A stretch of 64,000 nucleotides of DNA, taken from contig NW_003314336.1 of the NCBI RefSeq assembly GCF_000143415.4, positions 315,417-379,416 on the forward strand. The letters run 5' to 3'. Positions 1-12,925 of the stretch are shown here, in pieces. Position numbers and translations under genes: made by a program. Source of the stretch: Selaginella moellendorffii. Lineage: Eukaryota > Streptophyta > Lycopodiopsida > Selaginellales > Selaginellaceae. Under the pieces are notes generated by a model that saw only the letters and a program-made list of their open reading frames with translations, was not told the origin of the DNA and did no database searches. How positions within the stretch are numbered: the first letter of the stretch is position 1; every line of letters starts with the position of its first letter.

Positions 1-3000
1 ATGAGATTAGGCAACTAGTCTCGTTGCATACGCAGAGATGAAAACGATGATCCGAGTGGGTACACGTTTGGTGCAAAGGGTTCACATTCGTTCCTTGGGT
101 ATGGTTTTGGTTACCTTTTGTACCATATTCTGTGAGCTTGAGCTTGGGCTCACAAAAGGGATTGAGTTGTTCCGGTTACACGAGTTTACGCTTGGGCTCG
201 TGAGTGAGGCACATTAGCAACTTAAGGTTACACTTTGAGTTGGCAGGATTAATGTTAGCCTCTCAGTGGTTCCATGAGTTGTTCTAGTGGTTCCATGAGT
301 TGTTCCATGTACCGTGGGTAAAAGCAAACCTTCCCTGAGTTTGCTATGAGTGGCAAATAGGCTGGTCCGTAGCTGTTTTGCACGGCACTAGTGGATCCTT
401 TCTAGGCATGATTATAAGTGGATCAATCAAGACTATAGGGATTAGTCTATTGATTCAAGTAGTCATGGCCATGCTCTCTCATAAACTTTTTCTTGGATTG
501 GACTGAAGGCAGTGCGAACGCAAGCTTGAGGTGTAGTCAAAGATGAGACCGAAAAGAGAGTTATCAGGGACGAAGGATCAAACACGTAAATCATCTTCTC
601 TTCTTGGAGAGATGATTTGCAACGAGGTGTTAACTCTTTGCTCATGTTCATATTATGCAATCAAGAGTCCCTACCTTGATGCATGTTGGAAATGATGGTC
701 TTGTAAGTGGTGAGTCATGGGATGGATAACGGTGAAGTGTTATACCATTTTGTCTAGGCTTGCTATTGGAAGACTTGGGTTACAATGCTCAATTCTTTTC
801 CGGGGAACCTAGCTATTGCTCCTTGAGTAGCTTGGTATTGGGTTAAGTTTTGAGTTTGATCGGATAGTGAGTGGCATAAACTTGGCCATGTTGTGAACAA
901 AAGTTAGTGGTGTTGGGTGTTGTAAGTCTCTATCGGTGAAGTGTGGCATCTATGTTGCATTTTGTCGAATTGAGTTGGCACTTGATACTCACATAAACTT
1001 TTGAAGTAATGACATTGGCATTGCTCGTGGTGTTGCTCAATTGATGATCAAGTCATTGTGATTTCCATATCATATCCATGTGATAATGAGCAATGTGTTT
1101 ACGAAGTTGCTTGGTTAAACGATGATCAACCCCAAAGTGGTTGATGGAGAAGCTAGTCTACTTGCAAGAAGTAGCATTGTAGTAGCTTTGACGGGATTCT
1201 CGATAGTGGTCCATTATGCTAAGCTTAAGTTGGTACGTTGTTCCTTATTTCCTTGAGTTTGCCCACTAAGGTGTTGGAAAAGGGTTGTAGCATTTAGTTG
1301 CTATAGCTCATTAGTTGATCCGTTAACACTTGGAGTAGATTGTTGGATGGAAAAGATGTGTAGTTGGGGCATTGACATCACTAGCACTTGTATTAGTGGA
1401 AGTGGCATTGTTACTTCAAGTGATAAGGAATTTTCCTTAGAGCTTGATTTTCCATGTCATTTTTCTTGTTAGTGTTTTAGCTTCACATTGGATCTTGAAA
1501 GTGGTTGAAGAAGAGTGTTAGTGCAATGTGAATATCCAAAGATATGGTCTCCATGATCAAGCCTTGGATGATCACTTTGCATTTTTGGCGGATGTCGATG
1601 TTGGATGTCGGAAGAATGGGCAAAAAGATGTTCGAAGCTTAAGCATACTATGGATCTCGAAAATTTGTGTTGAGGTGAGCCTATGTGAAGTTGTTAGTAG
1701 AAGGAAGTTGGTTGAGTCTTGAAAGTTTGTATTCCTGGACTGAGAGTCATTCTTTTTCTAGGATGGAAATTTTCCACAAATTTCCTTAGACTTTTCCAAT
1801 AGCTGATCTGTTATCACTTTGTCCGAAAACCATTCTGTTTTCGTAAGCCAGTACAAACTAGTGAAGAGGTTGGAGTTGACTTCGGTTGGCTTAAACCTTA
1901 GTATGTAGTTTGTATGATGCGGCCTGAAAGGGATGCTGACTTTTGGGGCTAAGGCAATTGAGTTGGATAGAGTTTGGAGTTAGTGTAGAAAAGTGGCCAT
2001 CGCACTTTTCTAGAAAGGTGACCCTTGTGCCTTTCTTTTGTAGCGTTATGCTTGGTGGCAGGTTGCACTTTGCATTTTGTTAGACTCTATGAGAGTAGTG
2101 AGCTCTCACTGATCTTGACTTGGTCTTGGTGGCCCTGCGCCTTGGCTGAGGATGGTGATGTTCAACTTAGTTGTTTGAGTTTGAGATGTTGGTACCCATA
2201 CTGTAGCTTTGTCTATGAGGAGGTTGTGTACCAATATGAGTCCATCTCATGGTCTTCGCTTTAGTTTCGGCTAAGTGTTGGTCATGCATAGCTAGCCTCT
2301 TCAAGGCATGCTCAGAGCTAGTGGCTAAATGCATTGGTGAGCTTATCGCGGTTGAGTTGGATTCGAGTGGTCATTTAGTTTGTGCTTGTCCATGAACCTT
2401 TATCTCGTATTTGGGGTATTACGTTCATGTTGGACAAGTGTGTAACTCAATGGCATGAGTTAGTGTTTGGGTCTTGTGAAAGGCAAGACAAGTGATTGTT
2501 GGTTGCTTTGCAACTAGTGATTGCTTGTAGACTTTGTCAAGGGCTTTGGACACTTGCTTCGCTTGATGAAGATTTAGCAGTGATGGGTTTACTTTACCGG
2601 ATGGTATTGCGGAGGATCGTGTCATTTGACTTACATGGGTTTTTCATGTTGGCATGTCGACTCTACCTCTGTTGGTATCATTTGGTTGCGTTTAGTTCAT
2701 AGTGTTGGATTTCATTGAGTCTTGGATGTGGTGATGCACTCCTTGAGAAAGTGTTATCTGTACCTGAGTAATGTTGAAGAACTAGTCTCGGATACTGACT
2801 AAAGTATCTTCGACTTTGGTTAGCTTGGTTGCAAGAGAGTTTTGAGTGGTGATTCACTCTTGCTTTCTTTTAGCTTTGTTCTGATGTTGATGGCATTGAG
2901 GTGATGCCTTGTCATTGATATTATTGATGTTGAGATTCAAGTGAGATGAGATGTCTATCCTTAGGATTGATATTGCGTTTCATTAGTCTCGATGAAAATA

Positions 3001-4972
3001 GTGTTGATGATTTGGCTATGGCTTTGTGTTATTGGCATTCGTGCATTTGCTAGTTAGCAACTGTGTTGACGTTCAAACAAGCGGAATGGCAAGTTTGAAT
3101 TAGTTGTGTTCTAGACGAGGTTATTTAGTAGGGGTTGAGCTTTGGCTTTTCCTTGAAAAGTGATTTAGTCATGGACTATGCTAACTCTACAAATGGGAGA
3201 GTTAGTGATCGATATTGGAATATTTGAATCCTTATGGGATTTTAGTTGAAATATATTGATCATTGATGATTCTTTTTGTGCTTGTTATGAAGTGAGTTAC
3301 GTCTTGCTATGGATGGATTCATGGAGGATCATTTGGTGATCACTTGTTGAGCATAGCTTCATTATACTTAGCTTTTGGATTGATGCAGACATGCTCTTCA
3401 TTAGCTTTGCATTATGAAGTTTAGCTTATAGATGTGTTGAGGAGGATATTGTGGGTTGTACCATGATTTCTTCTTTGGCATTGACGTTAGTCCATGCGAG
3501 ACTCGTGATCATTATTAGGCAAGACTTGGCTATAGACTTCTTCGAACTTTTGGTTATTTGAGTTTTTGTGCTCATTGTTCCATTTGTTAGAAGTTGTTGG
3601 GGAAGGCATTTTGGCTCCTAGCTTCAATGTTGAAGTTAGTATTTGCATATAGCAATCATTGGTGATGATTGACTATCATCTAAGATAGTTGGTTATCCTT
3701 GTCAAGGGTTTTGCTTGATTATTGTTGGTATAGAATGATTTGCTGTTCTTCGGGATAGTAGATTCTTTCTTCGATGATGATTATGCATTTCTCTATTGAT
3801 AGGATGATTGATGATCTTTTATGGTAGTTAGTTGTTCTCTTTGATGGCTTGTGGCTTTTCGCAATATCACATGTTCTTTGTGATTTGCTCTGGATTGGTC
3901 TCTTGGGTTTGAGACATCAGTAGGATGTTGCTGACACTTGCTTCGGCAACTTGAGTTCCTTGGTATTGTTGGCTGGGATCTATTCAGATTAGCTTTTGTG
4001 ATAGTTGGCAGGAATGAGTGTTTGTTGGTCTTACCACATTCATTCTCTTCTATTGATTGTTGCTCAAGTTAGTTTTGATAGATTTGGATGTTATTTCCTT
4101 TGGGTGATACATTCGCGAGCATTTTGCTTATCAGTCAATGATACTTTTGTGTTCTTTGAGTTGTCTTTCGTAAGTTGTTTGGTATTCTATCTGCAATCTT
4201 TAATAGTTAAACTTTATCATTGAGTTTACTTGATGATATACTTGCTATTGAATTTTGTTTGATGGTGAATCCTATGTTTACCAATTATGATGATCTTGGT
4301 GGTTCATATACTATAATACTAGTTTATCGGATGATAACTTACTTGGAATACTTTTGTGTTCTAATCTAAGATATACTCACTGATAATTAAGTCTCTCAGA
4401 TATCATTGTCTCTGACTTTGATAATGTCCATCTATGATCTTTGAGTTTGGGCCAGTAATAGGCAGACTGGCTTCGGCACTTCGTGTGCATGTTGAAATCT
4501 CTAGTCATGGGGTAGCTACTGTCGACTGGTCACATAACCCGCCTCTCTGTCGATGTTCCTTATTCTGTTGAAAGGGCGTGACCGTGTAAACAACTCTAAC
4601 TGCCTGTTTCCAGTAGTCTATCTAAACCTTACCGACGGGTTTGGTTTCTTTGCTCAGGAGGGTTGGGGCCTCTGGCTTCTCTCTCTATGTTCCTGCGGGC
4701 AGGGCATATCACACTTTTGTAAGCTGGGTGACTCCCAGAGCAGCAAGGGTGGCTGACTCCATTGGTCATTTCCTTGTCGGCGACGGCCGGAAGGTGTCTG
4801 AGCTGGTAGCGCATCCGCGTTAGACAAAGAGGTTGCCCCCTAACTCATTTAAGTTGGTGCATTTCTCACATAGTGTGAGTACCGTGAACTTTTTCTGGAG
4901 TTGTTTCCTTGGCGGTATTCTAGACTCGAGTATGCATCGACGAGGACGTCGATCTTCCCAAGGGGGGGAGAG
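1..4972 (+). mobile_element. LTR-A retrotransposon, internal region, almost without coding capacity
   Basis: This stretch ends in a purine tract directly before an LTR, and its first ~1.8 kb is repeated inverted at 9826-11570, where it adjoins a primer-binding site and LTR. So it is the interior of an LTR element whose 5' LTR lies just left of the window. It is rich in G and T on this strand, and its open frames are all under about 105 codons with no gag, protease, RT, RNase H or integrase motif that I can read. At about 5 kb this resembles a large non-autonomous derivative (LARD type) or a fully decayed copy. It would need proteins from another element to move. Confidence 0.8.
4960..4972 (+). 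other. Polypurine tract of LTR-A
   Basis: An uninterrupted purine run (AAGGGGGGGAGAG) ends exactly where the LTR starts with TGTCGCGC. This is the usual plus-strand priming site of an LTR retrotransposon and fixes both the element's orientation and the LTR boundary. Confidence 0.85.
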
Positions 4973-6118
4973 TGTCGCGCATGTGACTTCGGGTATCGAA
5001 AGTTACCTGTCGACTAGTCCTTACGGACACTCTTACCTTACTGCCACGATGGCAGGAGGTCGGTACTGCTGGTTCCCTTTATTGGCCCCTCTTGTTCAAG
5101 TGTTAGTAAACTGGACTTTGCATCTGTACTTGGCCGGATGAGCATAAGGAAGGAATTCCTAAGTGTCTATTTAGCTGAGCATACTTGGCCCGGCTTGTTA
5201 GTTCTCTTTTGCTCTGTCTTGCACTGGCTTGACAAGAACCCTCGCGTATTGAGATTGGTCCCTCAATATCGCTACATGATAGCTTACCGTGTCTGCCAAA
5301 CACCCTCGCTATCATGCCCTTTGTGTTAGTCTCATTTCGGTCCCAAATGCTATTTGTGGAAAGTGTCCAGATTTGCTCATTTGGCATATCTACGGAATGT
5401 AGAGATCGTCCTGAACACAATGGTGTTCGTCCCATGTCCAAATTCGCAATCTAAGGACATTCCATATTTAGTAAGTTTCGAGCTTGTCCCAGAGACTAAC
5501 TCCTAATACTAAGGGAGGCTTGGGGTGAAAGCCCAAAGCGTGTGTTCCTCAAGGGGGGGGGGCTGTGGGGGGTTCCAAATGTATAGTAGGGATAGTGGGT
5601 AGGTCGGGCATGGCCGACCAACCTGAGGCATAGTCTAGCTCCCGCTTGCGTGCCTGTCCTTGTTCTGCGTCCGGCTTGGGTCTAAGCCCAAGTTCCATTC
5701 CATGCTAGTTGGTGGAGTACCCATATCCTCACGTTAGGCCACCGGTATGCCGAAATAGCGCCAGACTCCGTTTGGCTCCATTTTGCGTGCTGGTCCTGGC
5801 ATTGGGATGCTGGTTACTCTAGGACTGTTCCAAGTCGCTCCGGGCTCCTGTCCCTTCGCTCCTTAGGCTTCATGCTCGGGAGTTGCTCCGTGGTTCGGTT
5901 CTGTCACTCCTCGGCTCCATGCTTGGGAGTTTGGCACCGTTCCTTCGTTCAGTGGCCCAAGGCCTTGAACCTCGGGTCCTGTGGACACGTGGCATGGACA
6001 CGTGGCATGTGACACGTGGCATCTGTCACGTGGCACAAAGAGGGTTTAGGTTCCGCTTCGTGGTGTTATCCTATGGTAAATCACCATAGGATAAAGGGTC
6101 AAAACCACGTGCGCTACA
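4973..6118 (+). repeat. LTR-A, 3' long terminal repeat
   Basis: It begins TGTCGCGC after the purine tract and ends in ...GCGCTACA, giving the TG...CA ends of an LTR about 1146 bp long. An inverted copy is at 11600-12700. Around 5515-5600 it carries the module shared with LTR-B and LTR-C, in sense orientation: GGGTGAAAGCCCAAAGCG, a G run, then TTCCAAATGTATAGTAGGG. Near 5990-6050 there are several copies of an ACGTGGCA-like motif, a G-box core, which may be regulatory. Confidence 0.85.
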
Positions 6119-6509
6119 CCCTACTATACTTTTGGAATTCCTTGCAACCCCTCCCCCTCCCAAAAGACACACACTTTGGGCTTTCACCCCACAACCTATA
6201 TTAGTATTCGGTCTCAGTCTCAGACTCAATCTCAGACTCGATCTCGGACCTAATCTCGGACTCTGTCTCAAACTCAATCTCAGACTCGGTCTGGGACCCG
6301 ATATCGAATCTTGGACTCGGTCTCGAACTTGGTCTCAGACATAGTCTCGAACTTGGTCTCAGACTCGGTCTCGAACTCGGTCTTAGAGTTGGTCTCAAAC
6401 TTGATCTCATACTCGGTCTCATCCAATGAACTCCTTATCATTTTGGTCGTGCTTTCAAGGATCCTTTAGCCTTCAACACCTCGATGAGTTTGTTCCTTAC
6501 ATCCCTATG
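6119..6509 (-). repeat. LTR-C fragment with shared module and CTCGGA-type array
   Basis: It starts exactly after the LTR-A end with CCCTACTATACTTTTGGA, goes through a C-rich tract and the CTTTGGGCTTTCACCCC box, then a degenerate hexamer array (about 6200-6420). The last ~90 bp, with TCATCCAATGAACTCCTTATC, matches 40855-40940. Orientation is by comparison with LTR-B. Open frames across the array are repeat artefacts. Confidence 0.65.
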
Positions 6510-8955
6510 CTGGTGCACCAACTTAAACTTAAAGCATGCTACGGATCATAGCTTAAGAACTTCATTCCTCTTCACTGCCAAGTCCTCTCATTTGACATGC
6601 ATAGACTCCTCCATACTTGGCCCCATAGGCCACCATTTTTTAAAGTCAACACCTTCAATTAGGGTTTTTGTTCCCTCTGAGTTGCCAATCTCACTTAGCA
6701 AGTCACTCCACTAGCAAAATGGTCCATCTCTTTGAACACTCAGGGATTACTTCTCCAACCTTAATAGCCTCGCCTCATAGCAAGTTTCAAGACCATGCTT
6801 ATGCTGTACCACTCTAATTTTGCACACTCTATGAACCATTTACACTTATCTTTCTAGGTACTAATATATTTAGAATTGTCTTTGGGAAGCTTGAAGGGAC
6901 TTTATCCTTTAATTTGCTAAAACCTCTCTTTTCGCAAGCTTTTTAATTGCTATATAGTCTAATATGGACAATTCCATACTTTAGACTTTTCATGACATCC
7001 CAATTGCTAATAACAACACATTTGGGCACCTACTTTATTCTTCACTTTCAACCTGTATAATTGCCCTTAGTTATGCCCTTTGATTCCTATGGTTTTGTTC
7101 TATCTCTATACTACTTGTTTTTTGGCCTTGCGCCTTCCCTTTAATTAGTCTCCTCCCATCTAGGAGGGTAGTTTTACACTTTCTACCATGTCTTAGCAAG
7201 TATTCTTAGGGATGGATCTACTCAATAACTTAGAGAGTGGTTCTTCAATCTAGATATGCTCACTATGTAATCCCACACACCAGGATTAACATCGTTACAT
7301 ATGGGCCTCTTTATACCCATTGCTATCTATGCCAAAATCCTTTTTTAGCTTTATCCAATTCAAATAGACAGACTTCTCCCATCTCCGCAACTTTGGATAT
7401 TGGATAACACCTCCTATCCGTTATTCACTAGGGACTTAGTCTCTTTAGCCTTATTTAATGCCCTCATGATTCCGAACACCACTTCCTAGTGTTTTAAAGT
7501 GTTTTGGTATCCCAATAATGACCTTTTTTGACAATGAACATTTCCCTTTACGACATTAACTTATTATATCTCAACATAAGCAATTTATCCTCCGAAGGGG
7601 TATATTTAACCTCCTTATCCCAATAAAAAGTCTTAATTAGTTAATTTCTCCAATCCAATCAATTATTTTGCACTTTTTGCTTAGTTGCTTCATAGTTGTT
7701 AAGTCCTATAACTCATTGCTGGTGCTTCCACACCTCTATCATTATTTGGGTTGCCCACACTTTAATCGCATGCCTTCCAGCTTAGGCTATGCTATCCTCA
7801 TTTCCATTGGGATTCTTTTGGCAAGGGGTTTTCTTGAACCCACCAACTTGACCTCAAAGCATCACACCTTGGCACATTTGGTATCTCCACACTATCAGCT
7901 CCACAACCCTTTACTTTACGACACTTCCCACTTGTGCCTAAATATTTGCCAAGACCAACACAGTTGCTTCTCATGCTAATTATCCATTAACACTACAGCA
8001 TAGTGTTCACACACAATTTTGAGCTGAAGTTGCTTTCTTCTTGAAACACCTTTCCTATAACTTTAGTATGGCGCCTTTTGCTATCAATGAGATACACACT
8101 TTTCCTATACTTGGATCTTATAATCCTCCCCATCCCCCGTAGGGTACAACAAACCTCAGTCCAAATACTTCCACCAATCCTCTAAAACCATTCCTTGATT
8201 CCACTCAAATTATCCAACTTTTTGGACTTTGCTAATTCAATGACTCGTAAGGTCCTAGCCTCTTGGCTATTTTTTGAGGTGTCAGTTCACTAGAATATAT
8301 CTTCTTGTATTTATGTTCTACTCATAACGACCATGTTTGCAAGTGTTATTTTGACACTTGATTATTTTTTATTCCTTGTGGGCTATCTTTGCCCCTTAGG
8401 ACTATCCGTTCATATAATGAGAATACCAACTTATCCTCTAAGTACACCCCGAACTCTTTGGGTTTGTTCCAACATTTATAAAAAATAGCCCCAACTACCA
8501 TTTCAAGGACTTATGTCCTCATCCATATTTAACTTTATACGATCATTAATTCTGGTCTGAAATTCATGAGCACTAGCCTCAACTACATAAGGATAATTTT
8601 GAGACTCCTTTATTGTTTTGGAGTTTCTATCTTTCCCGTTATCCTAACTATAGTTGTTTACCATAACTACAATAGCTAGTTTGCTAAGTCAAATGCTCAT
8701 CTGAATCACATCCTTAATTCTCTAAGAAAAACTTTATACTATTCTCAAGATCCCCAAGTCATTCTATTATTGGCCCTTTTCTATCCACCACCTCGCCTAC
8801 CAACTCATACATGAATTGTAGGGGAGAGCCATGTCTTCCCAACCTGCTACTCCTCAAGGATAGGCCCACTTCTAGAACCTTTTAACACCAACACAAGTGG
8901 TGATATACTTTAGCATTAATAAAAGTTAGACTAAGGAATAGCTCCAATACTAAAT
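6510..8955 (-). mobile_element. LTR-B retrotransposon internal region, copy 1 (5' part)
   Basis: It matches 44510-46982 along its length and adjoins an LTR-B copy at 8956. The position matching the primer site is 8941-8952, a mutated form of GCTCTGATACCA. The element reads on the minus strand. No retroviral domain can be read; frames are short. Compared with the 44 kb copy it is AT-shifted, with many CpG to TpG/CpA changes, so it looks older. Confidence 0.7.
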
Positions 8956-9825
8956 TGTAAGCAACTAAATTTTCTATTCTACTTTAGTCACTTAACCACA
9001 CCTCCAACCACTTAGAGGAGTCTCACACACAACCTCCATAAGTATTAATTTGGACTTGGGGCTTGCTAGCCCTGAGAATGGCATCTATGCCACTTAACTT
9101 TTGCACTTAGTCGAGGTGCTCCACATGTCCGATCCCATAACTGACACTAAAAGGTACTATCGATATACCAGCCCATTTGTTAAGGCCATGCCCATTTACC
9201 TTTATCACATCGGTGATCCAACACCACTTACATCACTGTCCCGTCTCTCAAAGACTGGGCCATTTGTCTAGGAGTGATCATCTCAAATTTACTCCTTAGC
9301 ATTCTTAGGATACTTGCAAACATGGGGAATAGCCTTCACCACTATCCCTTTTTCAGTCCCCACCAAGTCCATTTTTATCCATGGCTGTGTTTGCCAACAT
9401 TACCACTGGGTTAAGTCCTGTAGGCCTAACCACTAAGTCCTAGTATCCTTTGGGACTTCCTCACCATATGACTATATCCTTAGTCACTACAATAGAGGAT
9501 TACTCTTCTTCCTTTCCACAATTTAGAACTCTAGAACAACATTTTGGAACACCGTAGCCTTACATGAGCCTCATATGTACTCTCTCCACCTTCCGCATTT
9601 AGGTGCTCTAGCCATGGGGCCAAAGTGAGGTTCTATTGAGCCATGCTAGGTATCCAAGTAAGTAGTGTCACCCATGCTTAAACTGGGAGCATTGACCATT
9701 CGATCTCCCGGGGGAACTAGAGCCGGCTTTTGAACACTTCACCAAGCTACCCCGCTTGTCTGTCCATATTCACTCTAGACTTGGACTTTGACTCCGTCTT
9801 GCACTCAGACTTGGAACCATTGGAA
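8956..9825 (-). repeat. LTR-B, truncated copy
   Basis: It begins TGTAAGCAACTAAATTTTC, the 3' LTR end on the minus strand, and follows the LTR-B sequence until about 9815-9825, where it is cut by the inverted LTR-A copy. The module and the tandem array are missing because of the cut. Confidence 0.7.
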
Positions 9826-11599
9826 AAGTTTAAGAAAATTTGTGGAAAATTTTTTATCCTAGAGAAAGAATGATTCTAAATTTAGGAATACAAACTTTCA
9901 AGACTCAACTAACTTCCTCCTACTAACAACTTCACATATGTTCACCTTAACATAAATTCTTATGACCTAACAGTATATTTAAACATTGAACATCATGCCT
10001 ATATTTCTAACATCCAATATTGACATCTGCAAAATACAAAATGAACATCCATGGCTTGATCAAAAAGATTATATCTTTGGATATCGACATTGCACTAACA
10101 CTCTTCTTCAACCACCTTTAAAATCTAATGTGAAGACAAAACACTAACAAGAAAAATAACATAAAAAATTATATTCTAAAGAAATTCCTTATCACTCGAA
10201 ATAACAATACTACTTCCACTAACACAAGTACTAGCAATGTTAATACCTCAACTATACACCTTCTTCATCCAATAAGCTACTCCAAGTGCTAATGGATAAA
10301 CTAGTAAATGAATGCTACAACTTTCTAATACCTCAATAGGCAAACTTAAGGAACCAACTTAAGCTTAGCATAATAGATCACTATTGAGAACTTAGTTAAG
10401 TGACTTCAATGCTACTATTAGAAGTAGACTAACTTCATTATCAACCACTTTGGGGTTGATCATCGTTTGACTAAACAACTTCGTAAACACATTATTCACT
10501 ATCACATAGATATGATATAAAAATCACAACCACTTGATCATCAATTGAGTAACACCATGAGCAACACCCATGTCACCACTATAAAGATTTATGTGAGTAT
10601 CAAATGACCACTAAATTTGACAAAATGCAACATAAATACCACACCCTATCAATAGAGATTTACAACATCTAAGACCATTAATTTTTTTTCACAACACAAA
10701 CAAGCTCATGCCACTCTTTATTTGATCAAAGTCAAAATTAATCCAACACCAAACTACTCAAGGAGCAATAACAAGGCTTCTTAGAAAGAATTGAGCATTA
10801 TAACCCAAGTTTTCAATAACAAGGTTAGACAAAAATGGTTTAACACTTACCACTACCACCCCATGACTCACCACTTGTAAGACCATCATAACCAATATGC
10901 ACAAAAATAGGGAGTCTTGATTGCATGATGTGAACACAAGCAATGAGTTAATACCGCATTGCAAATAATCTCTCCAAGAAGAGAAAATGATTTATGTGTT
11001 TAATCCTTTGTCCTTGACAACTCTCTTTTCAAACTCTACTTTGACCAAACCTTAAGTGTACTTTTGCACTGCCTTCAGTCTAATCTAAGAAAAGTTTATG
11101 AGAGAGTGCAATAATGACTACTTGAATTAATAGATTAATCACTATAGTCTTAATTGATCCATATATAATCATGCCTCAAAAGGATCCACTAGTGCTATGC
11201 TAAACAGCTACGGACTAGCCTATTTGCCACTCATAGCAAACCCAAGGAAGGTTTACTTTTACCCACGGTATATGGTTCAACTCATGGTAACAACTAATAG
11301 GCTAACATTAATCTTGCCAACTCAAAATGTAACATTGAGTTGCTAATGTGCTTACTCACAAGCCCAAGCGCAAATTCATGCAAATAGAATATCTCAATCC
11401 ATCCTATGAGCCCAAGTGCAAGCTCACATAATATGGTACAAAAAGGTAACTAAAATCTATACGTAAGGAACAAATACGAAGTCTTAGCACCTAAATATAT
11501 ATTTATTCGGATTATCATTTTTATCTCTGTGTATGCAATGAGACTAGTTGCCCAATCTCATTAGATAGTACTTGCTAAAACTCATCCTTTGATACCAAA
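9826..11599 (-). mobile_element. LTR-A internal region, inverted and 3'-truncated copy
   Basis: It is the reverse complement of roughly 1-1800. Next to the LTR at 11586-11597 is CCTTTGATACCA, which on the minus strand reads TGGTATCAAAGG, a primer-binding site like that for initiator tRNA-Met with a two-base spacer. Against the copy at position 1, most differences are C to T or G to A, many at CpG, typical of long cytosine methylation. Confidence 0.75.
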
Positions 11600-12700
11600 T
11601 GTAAGGCATATGATTTTCACCCTTTATCCTATGGTGATTTATTATAGGTTAACTATGAAGCAAAACATAAACTCTCCATATGCCACATGCTATATGCCAC
11701 ATGCCACATACCATGTGTCCAAAGGACAATAGAGTGAAACTTAAGTTTCAAGACTTTGGGCCACTGAATCAAGAAATAGAGCCAAACTCCTAAGCATGGA
11801 ACCAAGGAATGAAGGTATTGGAACATGGAATAACTCCCAAGCATATAACCCAAGGAGTGGAGGGACAGGAGCACAGAGGGGCTTGGAATAGTCTTAGAGC
11901 ATCCAACATCCTAATGCTAAGACTATCATGCAAAATGGAGTTAAATGGAGTCTGGCACTATTTCAACATACTGGTGGCCTAATGCGAGGATTGGGCTTAT
12001 ACCCAAGCTGGATGAAGAACAAGGACATGCAAGTGGGAGCTAAACTATACCTCAGAGTAGTCGGATGCCCGACCTACCCATTATCTCTACTATACATTTG
12101 GACCCTCCATAACCCCCCCCCCCCCCCCCCAATTGAGGAACATACACTTTGGGCTTTCACCCTTAGCCACCCTTAGTACCAAGAGTTAGCCTTTGGGACT
12201 AACTTGAAACTTACTAAATATGGAATGGCATTAAATTGTAAATTTGGATGTGGGATTAACACTATTGTGTTCAAAATAATCTTTACATTCCATAGATATG
12301 CCAAATTAGCAAATCTAGACACTTTCCATAAATAGCAATTAAGACTGAATGGAACTAACACAAGGTGCATGATAACCATTGTGTTTGGCAAACACAGTAA
12401 GTTATCATTTGGTGAATATTGAGGGACCAAGCTTAATATTGTGGGGGTTCCTAACACTAGCAAGTGTAGATCAGTAAATAAGTTTCTCTAACCAAGTCAA
12501 ATATGCTTAACTAATAACACTTAGGAATTCTGTCCTTATGCTCATCTGGTCAAGTGCACACGCAAATATCAATTTCTCAACTAGCTTAGGCGGAAACTGA
12601 AAAAGGGACCAACAATATTGACCTTCTGCCATCATGGCAATAAGGAAAGAATGTTTGAAAGGACTAGCTAACAGGTAACTTTCGATATTCATAACATTCA
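11600..12700 (-). repeat. LTR-A, 5' LTR of the inverted copy
   Basis: It is the reverse complement of 4973-6118. One end is fixed by the primer site (TGTAAGGCAT starts at 11600). The other end fades near 12690-12705. It carries the shared module at about 12087-12165, with a 17-base C run near 12114-12130. Strong CpG loss compared with the other copy. Confidence 0.75.
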
Positions 12701-12925
12701 CAAAACCTTGCCATATGTCAATCCTTCTTGTATCCCTTTTGAGAGACTCATTCACCAATTGCTTCATGCTTATTCGTCGAGCATTTTATTCGAAGTTCCA
12801 CTCCTACTCTCAACTTTCCAAATTAGAGCCTTTAGTCCAAACATATTACGTTTATTAAACTTTTGTTTCAACCACTACCATATGGCACCCTTTCTACTCT
12901 ATTTTGGGGCTTAGGGATTTATGTC
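12701..12925 (-). repeat. LTR-B fragment (5' end of LTR)
   Basis: It matches the last ~220 bp of the full LTR-B copies, ending in GGGATTTATGTCTCACA, and is AT-shifted relative to them. It is joined directly to the LTR-A copy on its left, so it marks another nested or recombined junction. Confidence 0.6.
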
